Below are positions 44,311 through 53,799 of a stretch of DNA of 64,000 bases, in pieces (position 1 is the stretch's first letter; each line of letters starts with the position of its first letter). The translations under genes and the position numbers were made by a program. The stretch is from Thermodesulfobacteriota bacterium (lineage in GTDB: Bacteria; Desulfobacterota; QYQD01), in NCBI GenBank assembly GCA_031082315.1, contig JAVHLC010000009.1:71209-135208 (forward strand), given 5' to 3'. The notes under the pieces are model-generated. The model had not been told where the DNA came from and made no database searches. It worked only from the letters and a program-made list of their open reading frames with translations.

Positions 44311-45267
44311 GGCACTGACAAAGGTGTCCGGGTCGAATTCCCTCAAGTCTTCTATCTTCTCTCCGATGCCGATAAAACGGATCGGGATATTGAGTTCATT
44401 GCTAATGCCCACCACAACCCCTCCTTTGGCGGTACCATCCAGTTTTGTCAAGACCATGCCGGTAACACCCAGGGCGCTGTTAAATAGCTTTGCCTGGGAG
44501 ATGGCATTCTGACCGGTGGTGGCATCCAGCACCAAGAGGATTTCATGAGGCGCTCCGGGCATTTTTTTCTGAATAACCCTTTGTACCTTTTTCAGTTCCT
44601 CCATGAGATTTGCTTTGGTGTGCAGCCGCCCCGCCGTGTCTATAATCATTACGTCTGTTTTCCGGGATTGTGCGGCCTCCAAGGCATCATAAACTACCGC
44701 AGAAGGATCGGAACCGCTTTTCTGTTTAATAAAATCGGTACCGGCCCGCTTGCTCCATATCTCCAGTTGTTCAATGGCCGCGGCGCGAAAGGTGTCCGCC
44801 GCCACAAGCATGACGTTCTGCCCCAGGCCTTTGAATCTGTGGGCTAGTTTCCCGATGGTAGTGGTCTTTCCTGTGCCGTTTACCCCTATAACGAGTATGA
44901 CAAACGGGCTTGCCGTGATCTCTTCCCCTTCTTTTTGCGGAGAACGCAGTAAGGTGAGGATCTCTTCCCGGAGATAATTTTTAAGGGCAAAGGCATCGGA
45001 GAGTTCTTTGCGCTTTACCTTCTCCCGGATGCGCTCTATGAGTCCGGTAGCAGTGGACACACCAAGGTCTGCGGTGATCAATATCTCTTCCAGACTGTCC
45101 AGGAGATCGGCGTCAATCTCCTTCTTACCCAGGAAGAGTCTGTCCACCTGTTTGACAAAGGATTCCCTGGTCCTGGCTATCTGGTCTTTAAGGCGCTGAA
45201 AAAGGCCGCGCTCTTCCTCCGTCTTTTCTACCGGTTTTTCTTTATTCTTTAGAAACCATTTGAACAT
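44299..45267 (-). CDS. ftsY: Signal recognition particle receptor FtsY
   Basis: 322 residues. Receptor GTPase that docks the signal recognition particle at the membrane. A short charged N-terminal region (Lys/Glu) replaces the long acidic domain of E. coli. The NG domain has [15 protein letters not shown] (G1), [24 protein letters not shown] (G3), [15 protein letters not shown] (G4) and [18 protein letters not shown]. It lies downstream of smc in the same direction, with element A copy 8 between. Confidence 0.96.
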   Translation of the reverse strand: MFKWFLKNKEKPVEKTEEERGLFQRLKDQIARTRESFVKQVDRLFLGKKEIDADLLDSLEEILITADLGVSTATGLIERIREKVKRKELSDAFALKNYLREEILTLLRSPQKEGEEITASPFVILVIGVNGTGKTTTIGKLAHRFKGLGQNVMLVAADTFRAAAIEQLEIWSKRAGTDFIKQKSGSDPSAVVYDALEAAQSRKTDVMIIDTAGRLHTKANLMEELKKVQRVIQKKMPGAPHEILLVLDATTGQNAISQAKLFNSALGVTGMVLTKLDGTAKGGVVVGISNELNIPIRFIGIGEKIEDLREFDPDTFVSALFD

Positions 45268-45290
45268 GGTGAATTAGGCCTTTCTTAGAT

Positions 45291-45476
45291 TAGTGTTCAT
45301 CCGGATTCAGGCTTTCAGCTATCAGCTGTCAGCCGTCAGCATGTTTGTTATCCGTTATCCGTTATCCGACATTTTCTTTCGGTAAACAGTCAACAGTGAA
45401 CGGTAGACCGGCTTCATGCCGATAGCTGACTGCTGACTGCTCCATCCGGAAACGTTGAGTTTCCGGATGGGAACTA
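45291..45476. repeat. Palindromic interspersed element A, copy 8 (long variant)
   Basis: 186 bases with ends TAGTGTTCATCCGG and TTTCCGGATGGGAACTA. The interior matches copy 5 (AACATACAAACA-type block with CAACAGTGAACGGTAGACC). The right-most CTA is the reverse complement of the TAG stop of smc. Confidence 0.85.
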
Positions 45477-48400
45477 GTTTAAACGTACCGAGAGCAGCTT
45501 TGATATGCCTTTCTCCTCCATGGTCACACCGTAGAGGACGTCGGCTGCCTCCATAACCTTCTGATTATGGGTGATGAGTATGATCTGGGCCTCTCTCCCG
45601 ATCTCTTTGAGCATACTGTTGAAGCGCTCTGTATTGGCCTCATCCAGCGGGGCATCCACCTCATCAAGGAGGCAGAACGGGCTGGGTTTGACCATATAGA
45701 CCGCAAAGAGTAAGGCGAGGGTGGCCAGGGCCTTTTCGCCGCCGGAGAGCAGGTTGAGATTGGTCAGTTTTTTGCCCGGGAGCTGGACATATAGTTCAAT
45801 ACCGGCGCCTAACGGGTCATCCGGGTCGGTCAATTCAAGCTCAGCCTGGCCGCCTCCGAAGAGCGTAGGGAATGTAAGGGAAAGCTTTTCATTTATGGCC
45901 TTGATAGCCTCATAGACGCGCTCTTTTGAGGTCCGGTTTATCTTCTGGATGGCCTGTTCCAGGGACTGGATAGAGGAGACAAGGTCCTGTTGTTGGGTGG
46001 AGAGGAAGTCGTGCCGTTCCTCCAGCTCCTTATACTCCTGGATGGCAGTCAGGTTTACCTCTCCGATCCTGGCGATATCTTCCCTGATTGTCTGCGCCTC
46101 GGACGAGGCTTCGTCTGTAGAAAGCGCTGAATCTGCATGAGCAGAATATTCTTCCCGCAAAGAGATATGATAGGTCTCGTGTATCTTGTCTTCAAGATGC
46201 CGTATATTCAACTGTGCCTCTGTCTTCGCGACCGAGAGGGAATTCAGGCCGGTCTGAACCTCCTTTAAGTCCTTTTGCCCGGCCTTTAATGCGACCTGAA
46301 TTTGCATGAGGGACTCTCTTTTTTGCTGATGTTGCTGGAGGTAATCCTGTAACAATGCACCCGCTTCCTGTTGTTTTTGCGTATCGACGGTCAGGCTGCC
46401 TTCGGCGCCGGCGATCTCTCCGGTTATTTTGTCCTGCTGACCGACAAACTCTTCCATCTTAGCCTGCAATCTTTGACCCAGCGCACTCAGCCTTTCATAT
46501 TCCTGACCGAGGCGGCCTGCTTCGGATTCCAGATGACGGATTTTTTCCTTTAGGGCAGTCAGTTCCATTTTGGCCTCTGTAACATGGACATGGCTGCCTT
46601 CCATCTCGCTCTCCATGGCCGCCGCATCATTTTCCCGAAGGTCTATCTCCGCCTGGAGCGAGGACTTTGCAGACTGCATTTTCTCAAGCTCTTCCCTGAC
46701 CTCTGCAAGTTCCTGCGTAAGCGCGGCCCCTTCCCGGTCAAATTCAACCTCTTCCTGCTCTAAAAGGGTCAGTCTCTTTTTATGTATCTCCTCCGTCTGC
46801 GCCAGTTGTTCCAATTTCTGCTTTTTGAGGCGCTGCTCGAATTGCTTTTGCGCCAGCTCCCCTTCTTTCTGTCTTCGTTCGGTCTGTATATCAGCAAGGT
46901 TGGTTTCCGCCTCTTTAAAGTCTTTTTTCGTCTCCTCTATGGCGCTTCGCAACTCATCCACTTCCCCGGTCAATTGCCGTATCTCTTCTTTGCGTGAGAA
47001 GAACCCGGCGGGCGCTCCCTGGCGGCTGCCGCCTTCGATAAAGCCGGATTGATCTATCATGTCTCCATCGCGTGTGACTACCGTACATTGACCGCCCCGA
47101 CCTTCCCAGAACGTCCGGGCCTCCTGAATGGTTTCAAACCAATAGACATCCCTCAGTAACTGCCTGACCAGGTTATGGTAAGGTGGAAGGACCTTGATCC
47201 GGTGAACGAGCAAATGACCCAGCTCCGGTGGCGCAACGGCCTCTTCCCCGGCAAGGCTGAGGAACCCGCTCCGTCCGCCTTCCCGGTCTTTCAGACAGGT
47301 TATGGCCTCAATAGCCTGATTCAGATCTTCCACCACCAGCGACTGCAGTTTGCTACCCAGGACAGATTCTACGGCCATGGCAAGCCCGGGTTCAGTCTCC
47401 AGGAAGTCGGCCAGAAGCCCCTGTATCCCGGGGCCGCCTTGATTATTATGGAGCAAGGCCCTGGTTCCCGCCGGGATACCCTCCAGGTTGGTTTGCAGGT
47501 TTTTCAGGAGATCCAGTTTGGCCGTTTTTTGGGTATGGGCCTGCGTAATCTCCCGCAGTTTTTTTTGCAGGGCCTGAAGCCTTTCTCCCAGAGTCTCTTC
47601 CCGGACCTTCAGATCGGAAATAAAGGGGGGTATGGCATTAATCTCCCCTTCTAATTCTGCCTGTTCATTAGCCCTGTCCGCGCGTTCCTGACGGGTTATC
47701 TCCCGGGCGGATGCGACCTCCCGGCGATCCTCCTGATTTCTCTGGCGCTTTTGATTCAGAGCGGCCAGGGTTTGCTCTATGGTTCGTATCCGGTTTCGGT
47801 GGTGGGTTTCACGGGAAAGAAGGCCGACCATCTCCATCTTGTGATCTTCAAGCTCATCCAGTATGGCCCTTTGCTCTGCACGCAGTTCTTGCAAGCGCTT
47901 TTCCGCCCCGGCAAGCTCCGTATGCCTTTCCGCCACCTTGCTGTTTAGCGACTCGGCCTCCTTTATGCATCTCTCTTTCTGCGCAGCGATCTCCTTTTTG
48001 TGCTGCTCTTCGCGTTCCAGGCCCTGGGCTGTCTCGGCCAGATGGCGACTTATCTCCTCCAGGCTATGATTAAGGTATTCAATACGATTTTTTGTGTCCT
48101 GAATGAGTTTTTCTAAATGATGCGCCTTGCTCCTCTGCTCTTCAATGAGTTTTTCCTGCTCCAGGCTCGCCAGCTCCAGCTCCTCCGCATTTAATTCCAA
48201 CTGCGCTATCCGGGCGGCCAGGGCATTTTCCTTCTCACTCTCAAGCGTTATAACCTCCTCCTTCCGGGTGAGGATATCCTGCCACTTCGCATAGTCGGCA
48301 GAGGCCAGGAATAGCTCCAGCCCCTTTAGATTCTGCTTAAGCTCCAGGTATCGATCTGCCTTTTTGGCCTGCCTGTGCAGGCTGTTCATCTGCCTTTTTA

Positions 48401-49001
48401 CCTCGCCCAGGATATCTTCAAGGCGCAGGAGGTTTTGCCTGGTGTGCTCTATCTTTCGAAGGGCCTCGTCTTTCTTGAATTTAAACTTACTGATTCCCGC
48501 CACCTCTTCTACCAGTATCCTTCTTTCTCCCGGCTTGGCCTCTACAAAGCTCCCGATCTGCCCCTGATCGATAATGGAATAGGCCTTTGTCCCCACGCCG
48601 GTGTCCATGAAGAGATAGACGATGTCTTTCAACCGGCAAGGGGCCTTATTTATCAGGTATTCGCTCTCTCCGGAACGATAAAGGCGGCGGGTTACGGCGA
48701 TCTCGCTCATATTTTCAAAGGGCGGGGGGGCGGTGCCGTTGCCATTGGCCAGGGTTATGGTTACTTCCGCCACCCCTAAAGGGGCCCGGCTTTCGCTGCC
48801 CGCAAAGATGACGTCCTCCATGGCATTTCCCCGGAGCTGCCTTGGACTCTGCTCGCCTAAAACCCAGCGTATGGCATCGACGATATTGCTCTTGCCACAA
48901 CCATTCGGACCAATAATAGCGGCAATGCCTTCGCTAAAGGAGACACTCGTCTTGTTGACAAAGGATTTAAATCCAAACATCTCCACACGATTTATTTTCA
49001 T
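45474..49001 (-). CDS. smc: Chromosome segregation protein SMC
   Basis: 1175 residues from MKINRVEMFGFKSF; a longer frame adds 19 non-homologous residues. Walker A is AIIGPNGCGKSNI near residue 35; long coiled-coil arms (about 165-500 and 670-1000) flank the hinge; the C-terminal head has LNLLSGGEKALATLALLFA and FCLLDEVDAPLDEAN. SMC compacts and segregates DNA. The TAG stop is the inverted end of element A copy 8. It lies upstream of ftsY. Confidence 0.95.
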   Translation of the reverse strand: MKINRVEMFGFKSFVNKTSVSFSEGIAAIIGPNGCGKSNIVDAIRWVLGEQSPRQLRGNAMEDVIFAGSESRAPLGVAEVTITLANGNGTAPPPFENMSEIAVTRRLYRSGESEYLINKAPCRLKDIVYLFMDTGVGTKAYSIIDQGQIGSFVEAKPGERRILVEEVAGISKFKFKKDEALRKIEHTRQNLLRLEDILGEVKRQMNSLHRQAKKADRYLELKQNLKGLELFLASADYAKWQDILTRKEEVITLESEKENALAARIAQLELNAEELELASLEQEKLIEEQRSKAHHLEKLIQDTKNRIEYLNHSLEEISRHLAETAQGLEREEQHKKEIAAQKERCIKEAESLNSKVAERHTELAGAEKRLQELRAEQRAILDELEDHKMEMVGLLSRETHHRNRIRTIEQTLAALNQKRQRNQEDRREVASAREITRQERADRANEQAELEGEINAIPPFISDLKVREETLGERLQALQKKLREITQAHTQKTAKLDLLKNLQTNLEGIPAGTRALLHNNQGGPGIQGLLADFLETEPGLAMAVESVLGSKLQSLVVEDLNQAIEAITCLKDREGGRSGFLSLAGEEAVAPPELGHLLVHRIKVLPPYHNLVRQLLRDVYWFETIQEARTFWEGRGGQCTVVTRDGDMIDQSGFIEGGSRQGAPAGFFSRKEEIRQLTGEVDELRSAIEETKKDFKEAETNLADIQTERRQKEGELAQKQFEQRLKKQKLEQLAQTEEIHKKRLTLLEQEEVEFDREGAALTQELAEVREELEKMQSAKSSLQAEIDLRENDAAAMESEMEGSHVHVTEAKMELTALKEKIRHLESEAGRLGQEYERLSALGQRLQAKMEEFVGQQDKITGEIAGAEGSLTVDTQKQQEAGALLQDYLQQHQQKRESLMQIQVALKAGQKDLKEVQTGLNSLSVAKTEAQLNIRHLEDKIHETYHISLREEYSAHADSALSTDEASSEAQTIREDIARIGEVNLTAIQEYKELEERHDFLSTQQQDLVSSIQSLEQAIQKINRTSKERVYEAIKAINEKLSLTFPTLFGGGQAELELTDPDDPLGAGIELYVQLPGKKLTNLNLLSGGEKALATLALLFAVYMVKPSPFCLLDEVDAPLDEANTERFNSMLKEIGREAQIILITHNQKVMEAADVLYGVTMEEKGISKLLSVRLN

Positions 49002-49171
49002 CGATAAGCACCCGCCTTCGGCTGTTGATTGCCTGTACCCAGGCCGGATATATGACACATTACCTTAATTTTACATATTAGCAAATATGCGGCAAACTGT
49101 AAAGGATAAAGTACAATAGAAGGTATAGCCTCAACGGCTATATACTACATATTGGGTAGGCTGCTATAGGG

Positions 49172-51241
49172 TCACGACGCGGATTGCAATTTACCAAAGT
49201 CAGCGATGTTCTTAAACAAATTTGTGATGAGAGTAAGGAGGTTCAGCCTGTTGCGGCGCAGCCGTTCGTCCTTATCCATGACCATGACGGCATCAAAGAA
49301 CTCATCTATGGACTTTTTCAGCCCGGCGGTCTCCTGTAATGCACGCAGGTAGTCACGCCTTTCCATCTGTTCCCGGACCTTCTCATTTATTTGACCATAG
49401 CCGGTATAGAGGCGGCTCTCCGCCGGATGGACAAAAAGGCCGGGATCAATGTCTGTTTCTTCATTGTCACGTGAGATGTTCACTGCCCGCTTGCAGGAGG
49501 TCGAAAGGTCCTGGAATTCAGGCCGCGATTTGAATTGCTGCAGGGCCTCTATCCTGCCCTGGGTCTCCCGGAGACGGTCAAAGTGGAGAGATGTGACGGC
49601 CTCTATGACGTCTGCATCCGCCTGGGCGCTTAAAAGATGCTGATAACGCGTTCGGAAAAAGGAAAGGACATCTTCCCCGGTTTTATCTATATCCCCGGTA
49701 ATCTTCCCGGCCAGGAGGGTCGTGCTGCGGGCTATCAATTCCTTCAGAGAGACATCGAACGAACGGCCCAGGATAATGTGCAATATAGCCAGGGCCTGCC
49801 GGCGCAGGGCATAGGGATCGGCCGTGCCCGAGGGCGTCAGCCCGATGCCGAAGCAGCCGGCTATGGTGTCCATTTTGTCTGCGATACTGAGGATGCAGCC
49901 TATCTGCCCGGCCGGAAGGGCATCACCGGCAAAGGCGGGCCGGTAATGTTCGAGGATGGCCTCAGCCACCTCCTTTTTCTCGCCGGAGAGGAGGGCGTAT
50001 TCACGGCCCATTATCCCCTGCAGGGTGGGGAATTCGCCCACCATGGCCGTGAGCAGGTCGGCCTTGCAGAGGTAGGCTGCCCTTTCCACCTCAGCCAATC
50101 TGTCCGGGCAAATCTTTTCGGCCAGAAAGATCGCCAGTTCCTTGATGCGCATGACCTTTTCATAGGAAGTGCCGAGCTTGGAGTGGAAAATAACCCCTTT
50201 TAATCTCTCAGTCCGGGCGGCCAGGGACTCTTTCCGGTCTTCGGCGAAGAAGAAGCCGGCGTCCTGGAGCCTGGCCCTCAAGACCCTTTCATGGCCCCTG
50301 GTAATCATAGCCGGGTTGGCGACAGGGGTATTGTTGACCGCAATAAAATAGGGGAGAAGTTCCCCCTCGGCATTGACCACCGCAAAATATTTCTGATGTT
50401 CCCGCATGGCGGCTATGAGCACGGGCCTGGGGAGAGAGAGATATTCCGCGGCAAAGGAGCCGCAGACCGCGGCCGGATACTCCACCAGGTTAGTGACGGT
50501 GTTTAAAAGGCCTTCGTCCGGCAAAACCTGGCCCCCGGCTGCGGCCGCCGCCTGAGTTATCCCATTTATAATCATCGACTTGCGTTCCTCAGGATCGACG
50601 ATTACGCCGGACCGGGAGAGTTTGTCTTTATAGTCGGCAAAATCCGTGACCTCTACGGGGTCAGGCGCTGTGAAGCGATGGCCATAGGTGGACCTGTTGC
50701 TTTTGATCGAACCAAAATTGAAAGGGATAACCGCTCCACCATAGACAGCCAGTATCCAGTGGATAGGCCGCGCGAAACTTATCGTCTCCGAACCCCAGCG
50801 CATGGACTTGGGAAATGAAATGGTGCGGCAGATTTCCGGCAAAAGGGCCTTCAGGAGAACAGCCGTCTCCTCCCCCTTTTCGTCTTTCTTTATGAGCAGA
50901 TATTCCCCCTTGGGGGTCTGGATCGTGGTGAGGGCGGAGACATCCACCCCTTGAGACCGGGCAAAACCTATGGCGGCCGGGGTAGGGTTGCCGTTAGCGT
51001 CAAAGGCCACCCGCCTGGGCGGGCCGGTAATCTCCCTGGACTGGTCGGGCTGACGGTCGGCCAGGTCGGATACAACCAGGGCCAGGCGCCGCGGAGTCCC
51101 CAGAGCGTTTACGTCCCCGAAGGAGATGTTTTTTTCACTTAATAGACGGGCGGCTATATCCTTCATCTGGGCCAGGGCATCAGGAATAAAGCCGGCCGGG
51201 AGTTCTTCTGTCCCGATTTCCAGGAGCAATTCGTGAACCAT
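49172..51241 (-). CDS. glyS: Glycyl-tRNA synthetase beta subunit
   Basis: 689 residues. Partner of the alpha subunit in the alpha2-beta2 enzyme that charges tRNA-Gly. Family landmarks: LLLEIGTEELPAGFI at the N-terminus, TPRRLALVVSDLADRQPD, FPKSMRWGSETISFARPIHW, and the anticodon-binding C-terminal domain. Separated from glyQ by element A copy 9 rather than the usual short spacer. Confidence 0.95.
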   Translation of the reverse strand: MVHELLLEIGTEELPAGFIPDALAQMKDIAARLLSEKNISFGDVNALGTPRRLALVVSDLADRQPDQSREITGPPRRVAFDANGNPTPAAIGFARSQGVDVSALTTIQTPKGEYLLIKKDEKGEETAVLLKALLPEICRTISFPKSMRWGSETISFARPIHWILAVYGGAVIPFNFGSIKSNRSTYGHRFTAPDPVEVTDFADYKDKLSRSGVIVDPEERKSMIINGITQAAAAAGGQVLPDEGLLNTVTNLVEYPAAVCGSFAAEYLSLPRPVLIAAMREHQKYFAVVNAEGELLPYFIAVNNTPVANPAMITRGHERVLRARLQDAGFFFAEDRKESLAARTERLKGVIFHSKLGTSYEKVMRIKELAIFLAEKICPDRLAEVERAAYLCKADLLTAMVGEFPTLQGIMGREYALLSGEKKEVAEAILEHYRPAFAGDALPAGQIGCILSIADKMDTIAGCFGIGLTPSGTADPYALRRQALAILHIILGRSFDVSLKELIARSTTLLAGKITGDIDKTGEDVLSFFRTRYQHLLSAQADADVIEAVTSLHFDRLRETQGRIEALQQFKSRPEFQDLSTSCKRAVNISRDNEETDIDPGLFVHPAESRLYTGYGQINEKVREQMERRDYLRALQETAGLKKSIDEFFDAVMVMDKDERLRRNRLNLLTLITNLFKNIADFGKLQSAS

Positions 51242-51260
51242 ACTATGACTCCAATTTAAT

Positions 51261-51419
51261 CAATGTTCATCCGGAAACTATCGTTTCCGGCTTCACGCTT
51301 TCAGCGATCAGCGATTAGCTGTCAGCAAAAATCTATGAAAACAAAACATTAAGCTGAAAGCTGATAGCTGACTGCTGATCGCTTCGTCCGGAACCCTAAG
51401 GTTTCCGGACGAAAACCAG
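51261..51419. repeat. Palindromic interspersed element A, copy 9 (between glyQ and glyS)
   Basis: 159 bases. The ends TGTTCATCCGGAAAC and GGTTTCCGGACGAAAACCA are imperfect inverted repeats. It fills the whole glyQ-glyS spacer. Confidence 0.83.
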
Positions 51420-52259
51420 TTATGTCGGACCGGCATATTTTTCAGCCACGGCCCTGGTCAGATTCCTCACACGGGCGATGAAATGCGTCCTCTCTGTGAC
51501 GCTGATGGCCTTGCGGGCCTCAAGAAGGTTGAAGGTATGCGAACACTTCAAACAATATTCATAGGCAGGCAAGACCAAATCCTTATCAACCAGGCGAAGG
51601 GCCTCTGCCTCATAGGTGTCGAATAGTTTCAGGAGCATCCGGATATCGGCTTCCTCAAAATTATATCTGGAAAATTCATATTCAGTGCGGCGGTGGATAT
51701 AGCCGTACTTGACCCCGTTCCTCCAGGCGATATCATAGACATTGTCTATGCCCTGGAGATACATGGCCAGCCTCTCCAGCCCATAGGTAATTTCTACAGA
51801 AACGGGCTGGAGGTCTATACCCCCTACCTGCTGGAAGTAAGTAAATTGAGTAACCTCCATGCCGTCCAGCCACACCTCCCAGCCCAGGCCCCAGGCCCCC
51901 AGGGTCGGCGATTCCCAGTCGTCCTCTACAAAACGGATGTCGTGCTCCTTAGGATTCAGCCCCAGGGCCTCTAAACTCTTCAGATAGATGTCCTGAATCT
52001 CCAACGGGGAGGGCTTGATGACTACCTGAAACTGATAGTAATGCTGGAGGCGGTTGGGATTCTCGCCATAGCGGCCGTCCGCCGGACGCCTGGACGGCTC
52101 GACATAGGCCACCTTCCAGGGATCCGGCCCCAGGACCCGGAGAAATGTGGCGGGATGAAAGGTCCCCGCCCCAACCTCAATATCTATAGGCTGCTGGATC
52201 ACACAGCCCTGGTCTGACCAGAACTGCTGCAACGAAAAAATCAAGGTCTGAAAGTCCAT
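51420..52259 (-). CDS. glyQ: Glycyl-tRNA synthetase alpha subunit
   Basis: 279 residues. Class II catalytic subunit: [17 protein letters not shown] [20 protein letters not shown], the [20 protein letters not shown] motif, [13 protein letters not shown] and [15 protein letters not shown]. It makes glycyl-adenylate and works with GlyS. A GGAG lies seven bases before the ATG. The stop codon touches element A copy 9. Confidence 0.97.
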   Translation of the reverse strand: MDFQTLIFSLQQFWSDQGCVIQQPIDIEVGAGTFHPATFLRVLGPDPWKVAYVEPSRRPADGRYGENPNRLQHYYQFQVVIKPSPLEIQDIYLKSLEALGLNPKEHDIRFVEDDWESPTLGAWGLGWEVWLDGMEVTQFTYFQQVGGIDLQPVSVEITYGLERLAMYLQGIDNVYDIAWRNGVKYGYIHRRTEYEFSRYNFEEADIRMLLKLFDTYEAEALRLVDKDLVLPAYEYCLKCSHTFNLLEARKAISVTERTHFIARVRNLTRAVAEKYAGPT

Positions 52260-52582
52260 CAGTTAGCTCCCTACGCTCAAAAAAGCGCTTTTTTATTACC
52301 ACCATCCACAAACAAAGTCAATTAAAGCCGCCTGTGGCTGTTTTATCGGAAAGATATTCTTGCGGCATATTTATATTGAAATCCGGCTGTAATTTCTATA
52401 CAAATTGATAATCTTGTAAAAAGTCAGAACTCCCCTCCCCCGGTGGGACTGTGTCATAATTATTATTTGTCATCGCGACACAGCCTCTCAAGGGAGAGGG
52501 GTTCGAAAAAGCCTATAGCAGATGAGTCTGCCTGTTTTCAGGCAGCACCCGTCAAGTTATATGCAAGGTATGGAAGAGTAAA
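52260..52582. other. Intergenic region with structured repeats upstream of glyQ
   Basis: No gene. It holds the palindrome AAAAAAGCGCTTTTTT (52278-52293). A two-part stem lies at 52432-52501 (CCCCTCCC/GGGAGAGGGG and CTGTGTC/GACACAG). A further hairpin is CTGCCTGTTTTCAGGCAG near 52529. Confidence 0.6.
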
Positions 52583-52669
52583 ATGGCAAAGACAACAAAA
52601 ACTACATCTAAGCCCGCGGCCAAGAAGGCTACCGCCCAAAAAGCGACAGCCAAGGCCGAGAAGAAATAA
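52583..52669 (+). CDS. Very short Lys/Ala/Thr-rich protein
   Basis: 28 residues, MAKTTKTTSKPAAKKATAQK followed by ATAKAEKK, with GGAAGAG eight bases upstream of the ATG. The composition is like the tails of histone H1-type or AlgP-type DNA-binding proteins. It ends 15 bases before the metallophosphoesterase gene and could be its leader. It might also be a remnant of a longer basic protein. Confidence 0.5.
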   Translation: MAKTTKTTSKPAAKKATAQKATAKAEKK

Positions 52670-52684
52670 CAGCCCTGTTTTTGA

Positions 52685-53518
52685 ATGAAAATCGCTTTTA
52701 CCTCCGATATCCACGCCGACGTTTCTCCTGAAAACGAAAGGGTTCCGGAGATTCAGGTGCCGATTCTACTCAGGGAATCTCCGGATATTTTTATTGTCTG
52801 CGGAGACGTCTCTGCCGATCAGCGGCATTTCGAAGGGACTTTAAAAAAATATGGCCGGCTAACGTGCCCGAAGTTGGTCGTGGCTGGTAACCACGACCTC
52901 TGGGTGGAGAACGAAGAGGGAAACAGCATAGAAAAATATCGTTACACTCTGCCTAAGCTGGCAAAAGAGAATGGGTTTATTTACTTAGGGTTTGAGCCCT
53001 ATGTAACAGGGAATGTGGGGTTCGTAGGGACGTGCGGTTGGTACGACTATTCCTTCCGAAACGAAGGTCTAAACGGAGAAATTCTTGAAAACGCCTATAA
53101 GACGAAAAAATTCGGGGGTAGGCGCTGGATGGATGCCGTCTATTGCAACTGGAGTTCCATGGAAGACGCCGAGGTGGCCGGCATAATGAACGAATCCCTG
53201 AAAAGACAGATCGCCAAAGTAGAGGATGCCGTTGATCACATCGTGGTCGTGCTCCACCACGTGCCTTTTCGGGAGCTACTTACATACAAGAATGATCCTT
53301 CGTGGGATTTCCTTAACGCCTTCACCGGGAACACCAAAACGGCAGAGATTATAAGGGCTTCTTCCAAGGTCAGAGTTGTCCTCTACGGACATACCCATGA
53401 AAGAAAAGAGCAGGCCGTGGGCGGTATTTTGGCTATGACGCACAGCGTGGGCTACGAGTGGGAGTGGGCTGAGAGGGGGATGGATCCGAAGGATAGTGTG
53501 GGCTTTTTCCATGTTTGA
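52685..53518 (+). CDS. Metallophosphoesterase
   Basis: 277 residues of the calcineurin-like fold. Metal-binding motifs in order: FTSDIHAD (7-11), VCGDVSAD, VAGNHDLW, VVLHHVPF and LYGHTHERKE. These would hold a two-metal centre for phosphoester cleavage. The substrate is not evident. Cytoplasmic. It follows the 28-residue basic peptide by 15 bases. Confidence 0.88.
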   Translation: MKIAFTSDIHADVSPENERVPEIQVPILLRESPDIFIVCGDVSADQRHFEGTLKKYGRLTCPKLVVAGNHDLWVENEEGNSIEKYRYTLPKLAKENGFIYLGFEPYVTGNVGFVGTCGWYDYSFRNEGLNGEILENAYKTKKFGGRRWMDAVYCNWSSMEDAEVAGIMNESLKRQIAKVEDAVDHIVVVLHHVPFRELLTYKNDPSWDFLNAFTGNTKTAEIIRASSKVRVVLYGHTHERKEQAVGGILAMTHSVGYEWEWAERGMDPKDSVGFFHV

Positions 53519-53799
53519 ACGGGGCTGTAAGATGATTCCAGTCGTCCGTCCAATACCATGATCGTGTCCGCAAGTCCCGCCAGTCCGCTCCTGCCCTCGT
53601 TAACGCCGGTATTGACCGTGCATTTCTTCTGTCCAGAAGTATGCTCTCCCCGGCTACCTGTTGTCTTGTCAACCCGGATGTGAAAAAAACAGTGGAAAAG
53701 GCATTTACAACTATCCGCGCGTTATCCCGGCGGCTTCGTTCGACTTGATTTTATCCGGAATTCCACTACGCTTCACTCCGGATACAAGCTTTATTATAG

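Noticed and set aside
53519..53799. Open frame antisense to the metallophosphoesterase tail and in the gap before the cytochrome
   Set aside because: The translation (for example TVNTGVNEGRSGLAG) matches no family I know and has no start with a ribosome-binding site.
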